DNA of 64,000 nt from Parasediminibacterium sp051861445 (lineage in GTDB: Bacteria > Bacteroidota > Bacteroidia > Chitinophagales > Chitinophagaceae), in contig JBHYCS010000005.1 in NCBI GenBank assembly GCA_051861445.1, positions 123,302 through 187,301 on the forward strand, given 5' to 3'. The first letter of the stretch is position 1. Each line of letters opens with the position of its first letter. Under the pieces are notes generated by a model that had not been told where the DNA came from, ran no database searches, and was given only the letters and a program-made list of their open reading frames with translations. Made by a program: the position numbers and the translations under genes. This document shows, one piece after another, positions 45,058-54,047 of this stretch.

Positions 45058-45138
45058 GTTGATTAATGAATCTATCAGTTGAAGTGTGCGACGCAACGGC
45101 AGCTGAATAGCACTACAAAAGCCGACTACCAAAAAAAA
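45058..45138. repeat. Interspersed intergenic repeat, copy C (after leuB)
   Basis: The core is at 45078-45094. It aligns with copy A over about 80 bp from GTTGATTAATGAAT to the ACTACCAAAAAAA end, and with copy B for 23 bp through the core. It ends directly at the leuB stop and precedes the leader promoter. Confidence 0.8.
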
Positions 45139-46254
45139 TTAAATAACAGTTGATTTACGTAATTGAATATTCTCGTGATTTACATCTCCTGATATTTTAT
45201 TACTTACAAAATCGGCAATTAATTCGCCCAATGTAGAAGTAAAATAAAAGTTGATAGGATCGATATCTTTGGTAACGAAATTGTGTTGTAAAGTCCATTT
45301 TACAGCCTCTCTAATTTTGTTTGCTTCTTCATGTAATTGGAAATAATCTAGCATCATAGCTGCTGATAAAATAGAGCCAATTGGGTTGGCAATATCTTTG
45401 CCCGCTGCTTGTGGATAAGAACCATGAATGGGTTCGAACAAAGCTGTGATATTACCTACAGAAGCAGAAGGAGCAAGGCCAAGAGAGCCACTTAAAACAC
45501 TTGCTTCATCGCTAATAATATCGCCAAACATATTTTCTGTAAGAATTACATCGAATTGTTTAGGATTTAAAATCATTTGCATGGCTGCATTGTCAACAAA
45601 CATATAATCAACTTCAACATCGGCATATTGTGTAGCTAAATTTTGAATAACCTTACGCCATAAACGTGAAGTTTCTAAAACGTTGGCTTTATCAATTAGT
45701 GTTAGTTTTTTTCTACGAATTTGTGCAGCCTTAAACGCCAAATGTGCAATGCGTTCTATTTCTTCAACGCTATACGTACAAGTGTCTGTAGCAGATTTTC
45801 CGTCAGCACTAATTTCTTTATTGCCAAAATAAATGCCACCAGTTAGTTCTCTATAAATTACTAAATCTACACCTTCTAAATTCTTAGGATTGAGTGGTGA
45901 TAAGTGTTGTAGAGAAGGATATAAGGTTGTGGGACGAATATTGCCGTATAGCTGTAATACTTTTCTAATTTTTAATAAACCTTGTTCAGGACGAACTTTT
46001 GCATTCGGATCATTATCGTATTTTGGATGACCAATTGCTCCGAACAAAATAGCATCACTTTCTAAACAAACTTCAATAGTTTCATCAGGTAAAGGATTAC
46101 CTGTTTTGTCAATGGCATCTGCACCCATTAAACAATACTTGTAATTAAATTCATGACCATAATGTTCTGCAATAGCATTCAAAACTTTAATAGATTGTTG
46201 CGTAACTTCTGGTCCAATTCCATCGCCTAAAATAACTGCAATATTTTTTTTCAT
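45139..46254 (-). CDS. leuB: 3-isopropylmalate dehydrogenase
   Basis: LeuB oxidatively decarboxylates 3-isopropylmalate with NAD+ in leucine synthesis. The 371-residue protein begins KKNIAVILGDGIGPEVTQQS. It has the substrate loop VYRELTGGIYFGNKE, the metal-binding DVILTENMFGDIISDEASVL and the cofactor region LFEPIHGSYPQAAGKDIANP. Length is normal. It is the last leu gene, 24 bp after leuD, and its stop abuts repeat copy C. The ilv attenuator follows. Confidence 0.96.
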   Translation of the reverse strand: MKKNIAVILGDGIGPEVTQQSIKVLNAIAEHYGHEFNYKYCLMGADAIDKTGNPLPDETIEVCLESDAILFGAIGHPKYDNDPNAKVRPEQGLLKIRKVLQLYGNIRPTTLYPSLQHLSPLNPKNLEGVDLVIYRELTGGIYFGNKEISADGKSATDTCTYSVEEIERIAHLAFKAAQIRRKKLTLIDKANVLETSRLWRKVIQNLATQYADVEVDYMFVDNAAMQMILNPKQFDVILTENMFGDIISDEASVLSGSLGLAPSASVGNITALFEPIHGSYPQAAGKDIANPIGSILSAAMMLDYFQLHEEANKIREAVKWTLQHNFVTKDIDPINFYFTSTLGELIADFVSNKISGDVNHENIQLRKSTVI

Positions 46255-46278
46255 GGTATGTAGTAAGTTGTAATTGTA

Positions 46279-46875
46279 TTAGTTGATTTGAGCTTCGTAG
46301 GCTTTAATATTGTCTTTAATGCTTAGTAAAAAGTCAATGTCATCGTAGCCATTGAGTAAGCAAGTTTTTTTGTACGCATTTATTTCAAAACGTTCGGCTG
46401 CTTTTGTAGCAGCAATAGTTATGGTTTGTTCGGTTAAATTCACTTCAATTACAGCTGCAGCATCTTTTTCAATAGCTTCAAAAATTTGTTGTAAAAAGCT
46501 ATCTGAAACAACAACAGGCAATAAGAAATTATTGAGAGCATTGTTTTTAAAAATATCTGCAAAAAAACTACTAATAACTACATCAAAACCTGCGTCTTTA
46601 ATAGCCCAAGCAGCATGTTCTCTTGAAGAACCACAACCAAAGTTTTTGCCAGCAACTAAAATTTTACCTGAATAAATAGGATTATTTAAAACAAAATCTG
46701 TTTTTGGTGTTGCTTCATTATCGTTTACGTAACGCCAATCTCTAAATAAGTTTTTACCAAAACCGTCTCTGCTAGTTGCCTTTAAAAAACGTGCAGGAAT
46801 AATTTGATCGGTATCTACATTTTCTATTGGTAAAGGAACTGCAGCACTTGTGATAATATTAATTGATTTGCTCAT
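46279..46875 (-). CDS. leuD: 3-isopropylmalate dehydratase small subunit
   Basis: The 198-residue partner of LeuC provides the swivelling domain for isomerisation of isopropylmalate. VDTDQIIPARFLKATSRDGF near the N-terminus and VAGKNFGCGSSREHAAWAIK (about 76-95) are the substrate-binding signatures of the aconitase small-subunit family. It lies 16 bp after leuC and 24 bp before leuB, consistent with a single transcript and stoichiometric synthesis with LeuC. Confidence 0.95.
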   Translation of the reverse strand: MSKSINIITSAAVPLPIENVDTDQIIPARFLKATSRDGFGKNLFRDWRYVNDNEATPKTDFVLNNPIYSGKILVAGKNFGCGSSREHAAWAIKDAGFDVVISSFFADIFKNNALNNFLLPVVVSDSFLQQIFEAIEKDAAAVIEVNLTEQTITIAATKAAERFEINAYKKTCLLNGYDDIDFLLSIKDNIKAYEAQIN

Positions 46876-46891
46876 TGTTGTAATTCATTAA

Positions 46892-48292
46892 TTAGTTTAG
46901 AAATTCTCTTACATCACCTACTTTTCCCGTAATTGCTGCAACAGCAGCAGTAAGTGGACTTGCTAAAAATGTTCTAGCATTTGGGCCTTGTCTTCCCTCA
47001 AAATTTCTATTGCTAGTGCTGATACAATATTTACCTGCAGGAATTTTATCTTCATTCATACCTAAACAAGCCGAACAGCCTGGTTGACGCAACACAAAAC
47101 CTGCTTCTTGAAAAACCTTATCAATTCCTTCTGCTTGTGCTTGTTGTTCTACTTGTTTACTACCTGGTACAATCCAAACTTCTACATCAGCAGCTTTTTG
47201 TTTGCCTTTCACAAAATTGGCTACCTGTCTTAAATCTTCAATTCTGCTATTGGTACAGCTACCAATAAATACATAATCAACTTTTTGTCCTTTCATTGGG
47301 TTTCCTGCTTGCAAACCCATGTATTGTAAAGCTTTTAGGTACGATGGTTGGTCTTTTTCAGCAAGAGTTTCAGCCAAAGGAATCGTTTGAGAAATACCAA
47401 CACCCATTCCAGGATTAGTGCCATACGTAACCATTGGTTCAATATCGGCAGCATTGATATTTATTTCTGTATCAAATTTGGCATCAGCATCAGAAAACAA
47501 GGTTTTCCAGTAAGCTAAAGCTTTATCCCAATCGTTTTCTTTTGGAGCAAATTCACGACCTTTTATATAGTTGAATGTAATTTCATCTGGTGCAATTAAA
47601 CCACATCTTGCACCCATTTCAATACTCATGTTACAAATGGTCATTCTAGCTTCCATTGATAAAGAACGAATAGCAGAACCAGCGTATTCAACAGCATAAC
47701 CTGTAGCACCACTTGCAGATGTTAATGCAATAATGTGTAGAATAATATCTTTACTCGTAACTCCATTTTGCAATTCTCCATCAATATTTATACGCATTAA
47801 TTTAGGCTTGCTTTGCAATAAACATTGAGTAGCCAATACCATTTCTACCTCACTTGTTCCAATACCAAAAGCAATAGCTCCAAAAGCACCATGTGTACTT
47901 GTATGGCTATCGCCACAAACAATGGTTTGTCCTGGTTGTGTAATACCTAATTCAGGGCCAATTACATGAACAATACCTTGATAAGGATGACCTAAACCAT
48001 ATAATTCAATGCCAAATTTTTTACAATTATGAATCAATTTATCTACCTGCATTCTCGATAATTCTTCTTGAATAGGTAAATGTTGATTCAATGTAGGCAC
48101 ATTATGATCGGCAGTTGCAACAATTTGTTTTGGATTATGTACACCAATTCCACGTTTTTCTAAGCCAGCAAAGGCTTGTGGGCTCGTAACCTCATGTATA
48201 AAATGTTTATCAATATACATTACCGAAGGTCCATCTTCAATTTGTTGAACAATGTGTTTATCCCAAATTTTTTCAAACAGTGTTTTTGACAT
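46892..48292 (-). CDS. leuC: 3-isopropylmalate dehydratase large subunit
   Basis: This is the 466-residue aconitase-family subunit with a [4Fe-4S] cluster. Cluster ligands are in FIGSCTNSRIEDLRQV and RQPGCSACLGMNEDKI, and GDSHTSTHGAFGAIAFGIGT carries active-site residues. It catalyses 2- to 3-isopropylmalate isomerisation with LeuD. The 124-bp gap after leuA contains repeat copy D. Confidence 0.96.
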   Translation of the reverse strand: MSKTLFEKIWDKHIVQQIEDGPSVMYIDKHFIHEVTSPQAFAGLEKRGIGVHNPKQIVATADHNVPTLNQHLPIQEELSRMQVDKLIHNCKKFGIELYGLGHPYQGIVHVIGPELGITQPGQTIVCGDSHTSTHGAFGAIAFGIGTSEVEMVLATQCLLQSKPKLMRINIDGELQNGVTSKDIILHIIALTSASGATGYAVEYAGSAIRSLSMEARMTICNMSIEMGARCGLIAPDEITFNYIKGREFAPKENDWDKALAYWKTLFSDADAKFDTEININAADIEPMVTYGTNPGMGVGISQTIPLAETLAEKDQPSYLKALQYMGLQAGNPMKGQKVDYVFIGSCTNSRIEDLRQVANFVKGKQKAADVEVWIVPGSKQVEQQAQAEGIDKVFQEAGFVLRQPGCSACLGMNEDKIPAGKYCISTSNRNFEGRQGPNARTFLASPLTAAVAAITGKVGDVREFLN

Positions 48293-48335
48293 AGCGTCTT
48301 TTTTCTTTTTTATGAAACCAACTTTTTGTTCTTTG

Positions 48336-48366
48336 TGCAGCAGCCGTTGCGTCGCACTCTTGTACG
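48336..48366. repeat. Interspersed intergenic repeat, copy D (leuA-leuC gap, inverted)
   Basis: This plus-strand reading GCAGCCGTTGCGTCGCACTC is the reverse complement of the core region of copies B and C (GAGTGCGACGCAACGGCTGC, against GTGTGCGACGCAACGGC). Its orientation is opposite to copies A-C, and similarity is limited to about 30 bp. Confidence 0.65.
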
Positions 48367-48416
48367 TTTAGATTCTTTATTCAGCTTTTTTAAACGTATC
48401 TAACCACCTATAAAAA

Positions 48417-49580
48417 TTAAGCTTCAACACTTAATTTCGTTTCAGCCATTTTTTGTAAGTCTTCGTCTGTAACTTCTTTTTTGCTATCTGCTACTTGCAA
48501 AAACTGTTGATACAAAGTATCTATTTCATCTCTTGTAAACTGAAAACCAAGTTTATGAAAACGAAAAGCCAAGGCACTTCTACCACTTCTTGCTGTTAAA
48601 ACAATTTTAGAAGTATCAGCACCCACTTCTACAGGATCAATAATTTCATAAGTAGTTGCTTCTTTCAAAAATCCATCTTGATGAATGCCACTTGAATGTG
48701 AAAACGCATTTGCCCCAACAATAGCTTTATTCGGTTGAACAGGCATACGCATTGTTTCACTTACTAAACGACTAATTGGATGTAGTTTTTTGGTATTTAT
48801 TTTTGTATTTAGCTGTAAATGTTTGTGTTGTTGCAATACCATTACTACTTCTTCTAAAGCAGTATTACCAGCACGTTCACCCAAACCATTGATGGTACAT
48901 TCTATTTGACGAGCTCCTTCAATTACACCGGCAATTGAATTAGCTGTTGCCAAACCTAAATCGTTGTGACAATGACAAGAAAGAATGGCTTTATCAATAT
49001 TAGAAACATTATTTCTCAAGTGACTAATAATTGCTCCATATTGATGTGGTAAGCAATAACCTGTAGTATCAGGAATATTTACAACCGTTGCACCAGCAGC
49101 AATAACAGTCTCAACCAATTTTGCAAGAAAAGAAATATCGGCTCTACCAGCATCTTCTGCATAAAACTCTACATCATCTACAAAATTCTTCGACCAAATA
49201 ACTGCTTGTTTTGCACGGGCAAGAATATCTTCTCTTGTAGTATTGAATTTGTGTTTAATGTGAATATCAGAGCTGCCAATTCCTGTATGAATTCTTGGTC
49301 TTTTTGCATATTTCAAGGCTTCAGCAGCCACTTCAATATCTTTTTGAACAGCTCTTGTTAAACCACAAACGGTAGCATTTTTAATGATTTTAGATATTTC
49401 ATTCACACTCTCAAAATCACCCGGTGAAGAAATAGGAAAGCCAGCTTCAATAATATCTACACCCAATTCTTCTAAAGCAATTGCCAATTCAATTTTTTCC
49501 TTTGTATTTAACTTACAACCTGGCACTTGTTCGCCATCACGAAGGGTTGTATCAAATATGTGAACGTATTCTTGAGACAT
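48417..49580 (-). CDS. leuA: 2-isopropylmalate synthase, short form lacking the regulatory domain
   Basis: LeuA condenses acetyl-CoA with 2-oxoisovalerate to open leucine synthesis. The 387-residue protein has the catalytic TIM barrel with FDTTLRDGEQVPGCKL and the metal-binding His pair in LSCHCHNDLGLATANSIAGV, plus NGLGERAGNTALEEVVMVLQ. The conserved SGIHQDGFLKEATTYEIIDP follows. It ends soon after the linker region and lacks the roughly 130-residue C-terminal LeuA allosteric domain of the 510-550 residue enzymes, so leucine inhibition by that route is unlikely. Homocitrate synthase-like activity cannot be fully excluded, but the leuCDB neighbours favour isopropylmalate synthase. Confidence 0.93.
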   Translation of the reverse strand: MSQEYVHIFDTTLRDGEQVPGCKLNTKEKIELAIALEELGVDIIEAGFPISSPGDFESVNEISKIIKNATVCGLTRAVQKDIEVAAEALKYAKRPRIHTGIGSSDIHIKHKFNTTREDILARAKQAVIWSKNFVDDVEFYAEDAGRADISFLAKLVETVIAAGATVVNIPDTTGYCLPHQYGAIISHLRNNVSNIDKAILSCHCHNDLGLATANSIAGVIEGARQIECTINGLGERAGNTALEEVVMVLQQHKHLQLNTKINTKKLHPISRLVSETMRMPVQPNKAIVGANAFSHSSGIHQDGFLKEATTYEIIDPVEVGADTSKIVLTARSGRSALAFRFHKLGFQFTRDEIDTLYQQFLQVADSKKEVTDEDLQKMAETKLSVEA

Positions 49581-49657
49581 AAATATTTAGCTATTTTTAT
49601 TTTAATGGCAAATGATGAATAAATAACCAACATTTACCAATTAAATTGTATAACAAA

Positions 49658-49689
49658 CAAACTTAGTTTGCTACTATTGTAAACCCAAA
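49658..49689 (-). promoter_or_regulatory. leuA promoter (TTTG-N20-TAAGTTTG)
   Basis: On the minus strand TTTG (49686-49689), a 20-bp spacer, and a perfect TAnnTTTG (TAAGTTTG, 49658-49665) form a full Bacteroidota consensus promoter 78 bp before the leuA ATG. A 13-bp palindrome CAAACTTAGTTTG (49658-49670) overlaps the -7 box. Confidence 0.7.
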
Positions 49690-49777
49690 ACATAAGTAGC
49701 TTATTTTTACGCTACATAAATTATGTTTTTTTGCATAAAAGTGAGTTTGGATAAGGGTTTTACTAAAAAAAAATACG

Positions 49778-51331
49778 ATGCCTAATAGAAGTACAGATGG
49801 TTTGTTTCAGTTAATAAAATCGTTACAAAAAGGCGAAAAACGAAACTTTAAATTATATGTAAAGCGAAATTCAGCAGCCGATAATTTAAAAATAATTGAA
49901 CTATTTGATGCTTTAGATAAAATGAATGAATACGATGAACCCTTATTATTAAAAAAGCATCAATCTATTTCTAAACAACAATTATCGAACATTAAAGCCC
50001 ATTTATACAAACAAATTTTAAGTAGTTTAAGATTATTGAATGATAGTAATAACATTGATATATTACTAAACGAACAAATGGATTTTGCTCGTATTCTTTA
50101 CAATAAGGGATTGTATTTGCAAAGTTTAAAAGTGTTAGATAAAGTAAAAGAAACAGCAAAACAATACAAACAAATTACTTTTCAGCTGCAAGCAGTAAAT
50201 TTTGAGAAGAAAATTGAAGCCTTACATATTACTAGAAGCATTAACAATAGGGCAGAAGCTTTACGAAAAGAAAGTAATGAAATTGCAGAAAAATTATCTT
50301 TAATTGGTAAATTATCCAACCTTTCTCTAGAATTGTATGGTTGGTATATTCAATATGGTCATGCTAGAGATACGAAAGAAGTACAAGCATTACAAGCTTT
50401 TTTTAACAGTAATTTACCCCGTTTTCAACCCAATGAATTGGGCTTTTTTGAAAAGTTGTACTTATACCAAAGTTATTGTTGGTATGGTTTTATTCTACAA
50501 GATTTGTTAACTTATTACAGATATACCCAAAAATGGGTTGATTTATTTGAAGAAACGCCTTCTATGAAAAGTATAGAAGCAGGGCAATATATAAGAGGAG
50601 TACATAATTTATTAGGAGCACATTTTAACTTAAGCAATTACGAAAAATTCAATGTTACATTAGAACAATTCGAAGTATTTGCAGCATCGGAAGAAGGAGA
50701 ATTAACAGAAAATGTTCGTATACAAACATTTGTTTATTTACATATTGCTAAATTGAATAAACATTTTTTAGAAGGCACATTTACCGAAGGTTTACAACTT
50801 GTACCATTTATTGAAGAACAGTTACAAGCCTATAAATTACATTTAGATAGACATCGAGTATTGATTTTTTATTATAAAATTGCCTGTTTATATTTTGGAA
50901 GCGGTAATAATGATAAAGCTATCGATTACTTAAATAAAATCATTAATTGGAAGGTAGATTTACGTACAGATTTACAATGTTATGCCCGTTTGTTGCACTT
51001 AATTGCTCATTACGAATTGGGTAATTACGATTTACTAGAGTATTTGATTAAATCGGTATATCGTTTTATGGCAAAAATGAATAATTTAAGTACTGTGGAA
51101 GAAGAGATTTTTAAATTCATTCGAAAATCATTTTCACTTTCTCCACATAAATTGATTCCTGCTTTTAAAAGTTTAAAAGAGAAACTAAAGAAATTGCAGC
51201 AAAATCCTCTAGAAAGCAGATCATTTATGTATTTAGATATTATTGCATGGTTAGAAAGTAAAATTGAAAATGTGCCAGTTCAACAAGTGCGTAGACGGAT
51301 TTTTTTAGAGGGAAGGAAAATAAAAAGTTGA
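49778..51331 (+). CDS. Conserved hypothetical helical-repeat protein
   Basis: The 517-residue protein has no catalytic motif. The N-terminal region (SLQKGEKRNFKLYVKRNSAA … KQQLSNIKAHLYKQILSSLR) is basic and helical, and the rest is a long all-helical stretch with TPR-like periodicity (for example YKIACLYFGSGNNDKAIDYL, about 365-385). There is no signal peptide or membrane segment, so it should be cytoplasmic. Similar proteins are seen in Bacteroidota as uncharacterised genes. It is divergent from leuA across a 197-bp gap, so its promoter region is shared with the leu operon. Confidence 0.8.
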   Translation: MPNRSTDGLFQLIKSLQKGEKRNFKLYVKRNSAADNLKIIELFDALDKMNEYDEPLLLKKHQSISKQQLSNIKAHLYKQILSSLRLLNDSNNIDILLNEQMDFARILYNKGLYLQSLKVLDKVKETAKQYKQITFQLQAVNFEKKIEALHITRSINNRAEALRKESNEIAEKLSLIGKLSNLSLELYGWYIQYGHARDTKEVQALQAFFNSNLPRFQPNELGFFEKLYLYQSYCWYGFILQDLLTYYRYTQKWVDLFEETPSMKSIEAGQYIRGVHNLLGAHFNLSNYEKFNVTLEQFEVFAASEEGELTENVRIQTFVYLHIAKLNKHFLEGTFTEGLQLVPFIEEQLQAYKLHLDRHRVLIFYYKIACLYFGSGNNDKAIDYLNKIINWKVDLRTDLQCYARLLHLIAHYELGNYDLLEYLIKSVYRFMAKMNNLSTVEEEIFKFIRKSFSLSPHKLIPAFKSLKEKLKKLQQNPLESRSFMYLDIIAWLESKIENVPVQQVRRRIFLEGRKIKS

Positions 51332-51466
51332 TGTATCTTAGGTTGATGTTGGTACACTATTGTGATACCAATCATCGGCAGTAAACGGTTATGTGCATTA
51401 TATAAACGGAAAAGCAACTGCTAATCGGTTGCAATTGCTTTTAATATTGAATGGAATAAAATAAAA

Positions 51467-52591
51467 TTACAAGTTTCCTCTTGCTGCTTGTTCTCTTTCA
51501 ATGGCTTCGAAAAGTGCTTTGAAATTTCCCTTGCCAAAACTTTTAGCTCCTTTGCGTTGAATAATTTCGAAGAAAAGTGTTGGTCTGTCTTCAATAGGTT
51601 TGGTGAAAATTTGCAATAAATATCCTTCATCATCTCTATCTACTAAAATTCCCAATTCTTTTAAAGGGGAAATATCTTCATCAATTGTTCCCACTCGTTC
51701 TAATAAACTATCATAATAAGAGGAAGGTACTTGTAAAAAATCGATTCCTCTATTTCTCAAAGCGGTTACCGTTTCCACAATATCATTGGTTGCTAATGCC
51801 ACATGTTGTACACCTTCTCCCATATAAAAATCTAAATATTCTTCTACTTGACTCTTCTTTTTACCTTCTGCAGGTTCGTTGATGGGAAATTTCACAAAAC
51901 CATTGCCATTGCTCATTACCTTACTCATGAGTGCTGAGTATTCGGTAGAAATATCATTATCATCGAAGGTTAAAATATTTTTAAAACCCATTACTTGTTC
52001 GTAAAACTGAACCCATTTATTCATTTGATTCCATCCTACATTGCCTACACAATGATCTACATATTGCAAACCTGTAGAAGTAGGATTGTAAAAAGGGGTT
52101 TTCCAGGGTTTAAATCCGGGTAAAAAACAGCCACTATAATTTTTTCTTTCAATAAATAAATGAACCGTATCACCATAAGTGTGAATGCCACTGATAATTG
52201 CTTCGCCAAATTCGTCTGTATAAACAGTAGGAGATTGATAACTTATAGCTCCACGTTTGGTGGTTTCTTCCCATGCTTTTGTAGCATCGTCTACTTTTAA
52301 GGCTAAAAATTTTACACCATCACCATGTTTGTAAATATGATCGGCAATTTCGTTATTGCTGCGTAAAGGTGTGGTTAATATAAAAGTGAGTTTGTTTTGG
52401 GTGATTACGTAGCTTACTTTATCCATAGATCCTGTTTCTGGACCAGCATAAGCCAAAGATTGAAAACCAAAAGCCGTTTTATAAAAATGAGCCGCTTGTT
52501 TGGCATTTCCTACATAAAATTCAACAAAATCTGTTCCTGATAAAGGTAAAAAATCCTCATTTTGTATAGATGTAGTATTAGAAGTATTCAT
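51467..52591 (-). CDS. hppD: 4-hydroxyphenylpyruvate dioxygenase
   Basis: This Fe(II) enzyme of tyrosine catabolism forms homogentisate from 4-hydroxyphenylpyruvate. The 374-residue protein has two VOC-fold halves. The predicted iron ligands are His180 (QYVDHCVGN), His263 (GEGVQHVALATNDI) and Glu342 (LFFEIIQRKGAKSFGKGNFK). It also has the C-terminal GFGKGNF-like helix needed to close the active site. The neighbouring homogentisate or fumarylacetoacetate genes are not in this window. Confidence 0.95.
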   Translation of the reverse strand: MNTSNTTSIQNEDFLPLSGTDFVEFYVGNAKQAAHFYKTAFGFQSLAYAGPETGSMDKVSYVITQNKLTFILTTPLRSNNEIADHIYKHGDGVKFLALKVDDATKAWEETTKRGAISYQSPTVYTDEFGEAIISGIHTYGDTVHLFIERKNYSGCFLPGFKPWKTPFYNPTSTGLQYVDHCVGNVGWNQMNKWVQFYEQVMGFKNILTFDDNDISTEYSALMSKVMSNGNGFVKFPINEPAEGKKKSQVEEYLDFYMGEGVQHVALATNDIVETVTALRNRGIDFLQVPSSYYDSLLERVGTIDEDISPLKELGILVDRDDEGYLLQIFTKPIEDRPTLFFEIIQRKGAKSFGKGNFKALFEAIEREQAARGNL

Positions 52592-52825
52592 GTGTATATG
52601 TATTGTTCAATGAAAAAATATTCCAGCATATTCAATAACTGGATGAAAAAGGTTAAATAGAAAAGAGATTAGTGCATTGAATCTATAGCAAGCGTTTCTA
52701 TCAATAACCAAAATTGGTTACGCTTATCATTAAAATATTTATGTGGATAATCCGGCAGCATTCTTTTGTAAAATTAAAGCATTTACAACATTGCAAAAAT
52801 TATCTTCGCTGCAAATTATACAATT

Positions 52826-53947
52826 ATGAAAGTGGGTATTTTAGGTGGTGGACAATTAGGGAGAATGCTTTTGCAAGCTGCAGCTAATTATGTGGTAGAA
52901 ACCTATGTTTTAGAAAACGATGCAAATTGTCCGGCTGCTCATTTATGCCATCATTTTACGCTTGGAAATATTCAAGATTACGAAACCGTTTACAATTTTG
53001 GTAAACATTTAGATGCTATAACGATAGAAATAGAAGCTGTAAATGTAGAAGCACTTGAAAAATTAGAAAGTGAAGGTGTACGTGTGTATCCATCACCTGC
53101 TGCATTACGCATTATTAAAAACAAAATTCATCAAAAGCAATTTTACCAACAACATCAAATACCTACTTCAGAATTTATCATTACTCAAAATAAAAATGAA
53201 GTAGCAACACTTGAACATTTTTTACCTGCTGTTCATAAATTAGGAGAGGGTGGTTACGATGGAAAAGGGGTACAACTATTACACAACACCAAAGAACTTG
53301 ATTTAGCTTTTGATGCACCTGCTGTATTAGAAAAAATGGTTGCCATAGAAAAAGAAATTGCCATTATTGTGGCTGTAAATGATAAAGGAGAATCGGCCAT
53401 TTATCCGCCTGCAGAAATGGTGTTTGATACTCGATTAAATTTACTCGACTATCAAATTTCTCCCGCCATTTTAGATGAAAAAGTATTTTGGAAATCAGAA
53501 GCTATTGCTTTAAGAATTGTAAAAGAACTTAAAACTGCAGGTTTATTTGCCATAGAATTATTTGTAGATAAAAACAATGATGTATTGGTAAATGAAATTG
53601 CACCAAGAGTGCATAATAGTGGACACCACACTATTGAGGGAAATTTTAGCAGTCAGTACGATATGTTGTGGAGAATTTTACTGCAACTGCCTTTAGGAAA
53701 TACAGCTGCCATTGTGCCTGCTGCTATTGTAAACCTCATTGGTGCAGAAGGCTATTCAGGCAAAGCTATTTACGAAGGCTTAGCCGCTACTTTACAATTG
53801 GATAATGTTTTTGTGCATTTATATGGAAAAACACAAACCAAACCGGGCAGAAAAATGGGACATGTAACCATTTTAAGTAAAGATTATCAAGAATTGAAGC
53901 ATACGGCTAATAAAATAAAACACACTTTAAAAGTAATTGCCGAATAA
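52826..53947 (+). CDS. purK: 5-(carboxyamino)imidazole ribonucleotide synthase
   Basis: PurK carboxylates AIR with ATP and bicarbonate in purine synthesis. The 373-residue ATP-grasp protein has the N-terminal dinucleotide-like VGILGGGQLGRMLLQAAANY, the ATP-grasp loop VHKLGEGGYDGKGVQL, and the metal and phosphate residues in LVNEIAPRVHNSGHHTIEGN. Length is normal. The partner purE is not adjacent. It is divergent from hppD across about 230 bp of AT-rich DNA. Confidence 0.95.
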   Translation: MKVGILGGGQLGRMLLQAAANYVVETYVLENDANCPAAHLCHHFTLGNIQDYETVYNFGKHLDAITIEIEAVNVEALEKLESEGVRVYPSPAALRIIKNKIHQKQFYQQHQIPTSEFIITQNKNEVATLEHFLPAVHKLGEGGYDGKGVQLLHNTKELDLAFDAPAVLEKMVAIEKEIAIIVAVNDKGESAIYPPAEMVFDTRLNLLDYQISPAILDEKVFWKSEAIALRIVKELKTAGLFAIELFVDKNNDVLVNEIAPRVHNSGHHTIEGNFSSQYDMLWRILLQLPLGNTAAIVPAAIVNLIGAEGYSGKAIYEGLAATLQLDNVFVHLYGKTQTKPGRKMGHVTILSKDYQELKHTANKIKHTLKVIAE

Positions 53948-54047
53948 CTTTTTTTGAAATGGCAGTGTACAATTATTCTGTATATTGCCACAGACATTTA
54001 TTTAACTATACTGAATCAATATCAATCGTTTACCAAAATTTAGGCTT

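Noticed and set aside
46352..46675. 107-codon frame antisense to leuD
   Set aside because: Entirely within leuD on the opposite strand, without supporting motifs.
51421..51633. 70-codon frame overlapping the end of hppD
   Set aside because: It is out of frame with the well-supported dioxygenase and has no start context or domain.
52592..52825. Palindrome TAACCAA/TTGGTTA between hppD and purK as an operator
   Set aside because: Only 7-bp arms in AT-rich DNA, no promoter match near it, and no second copy seen; could be chance.
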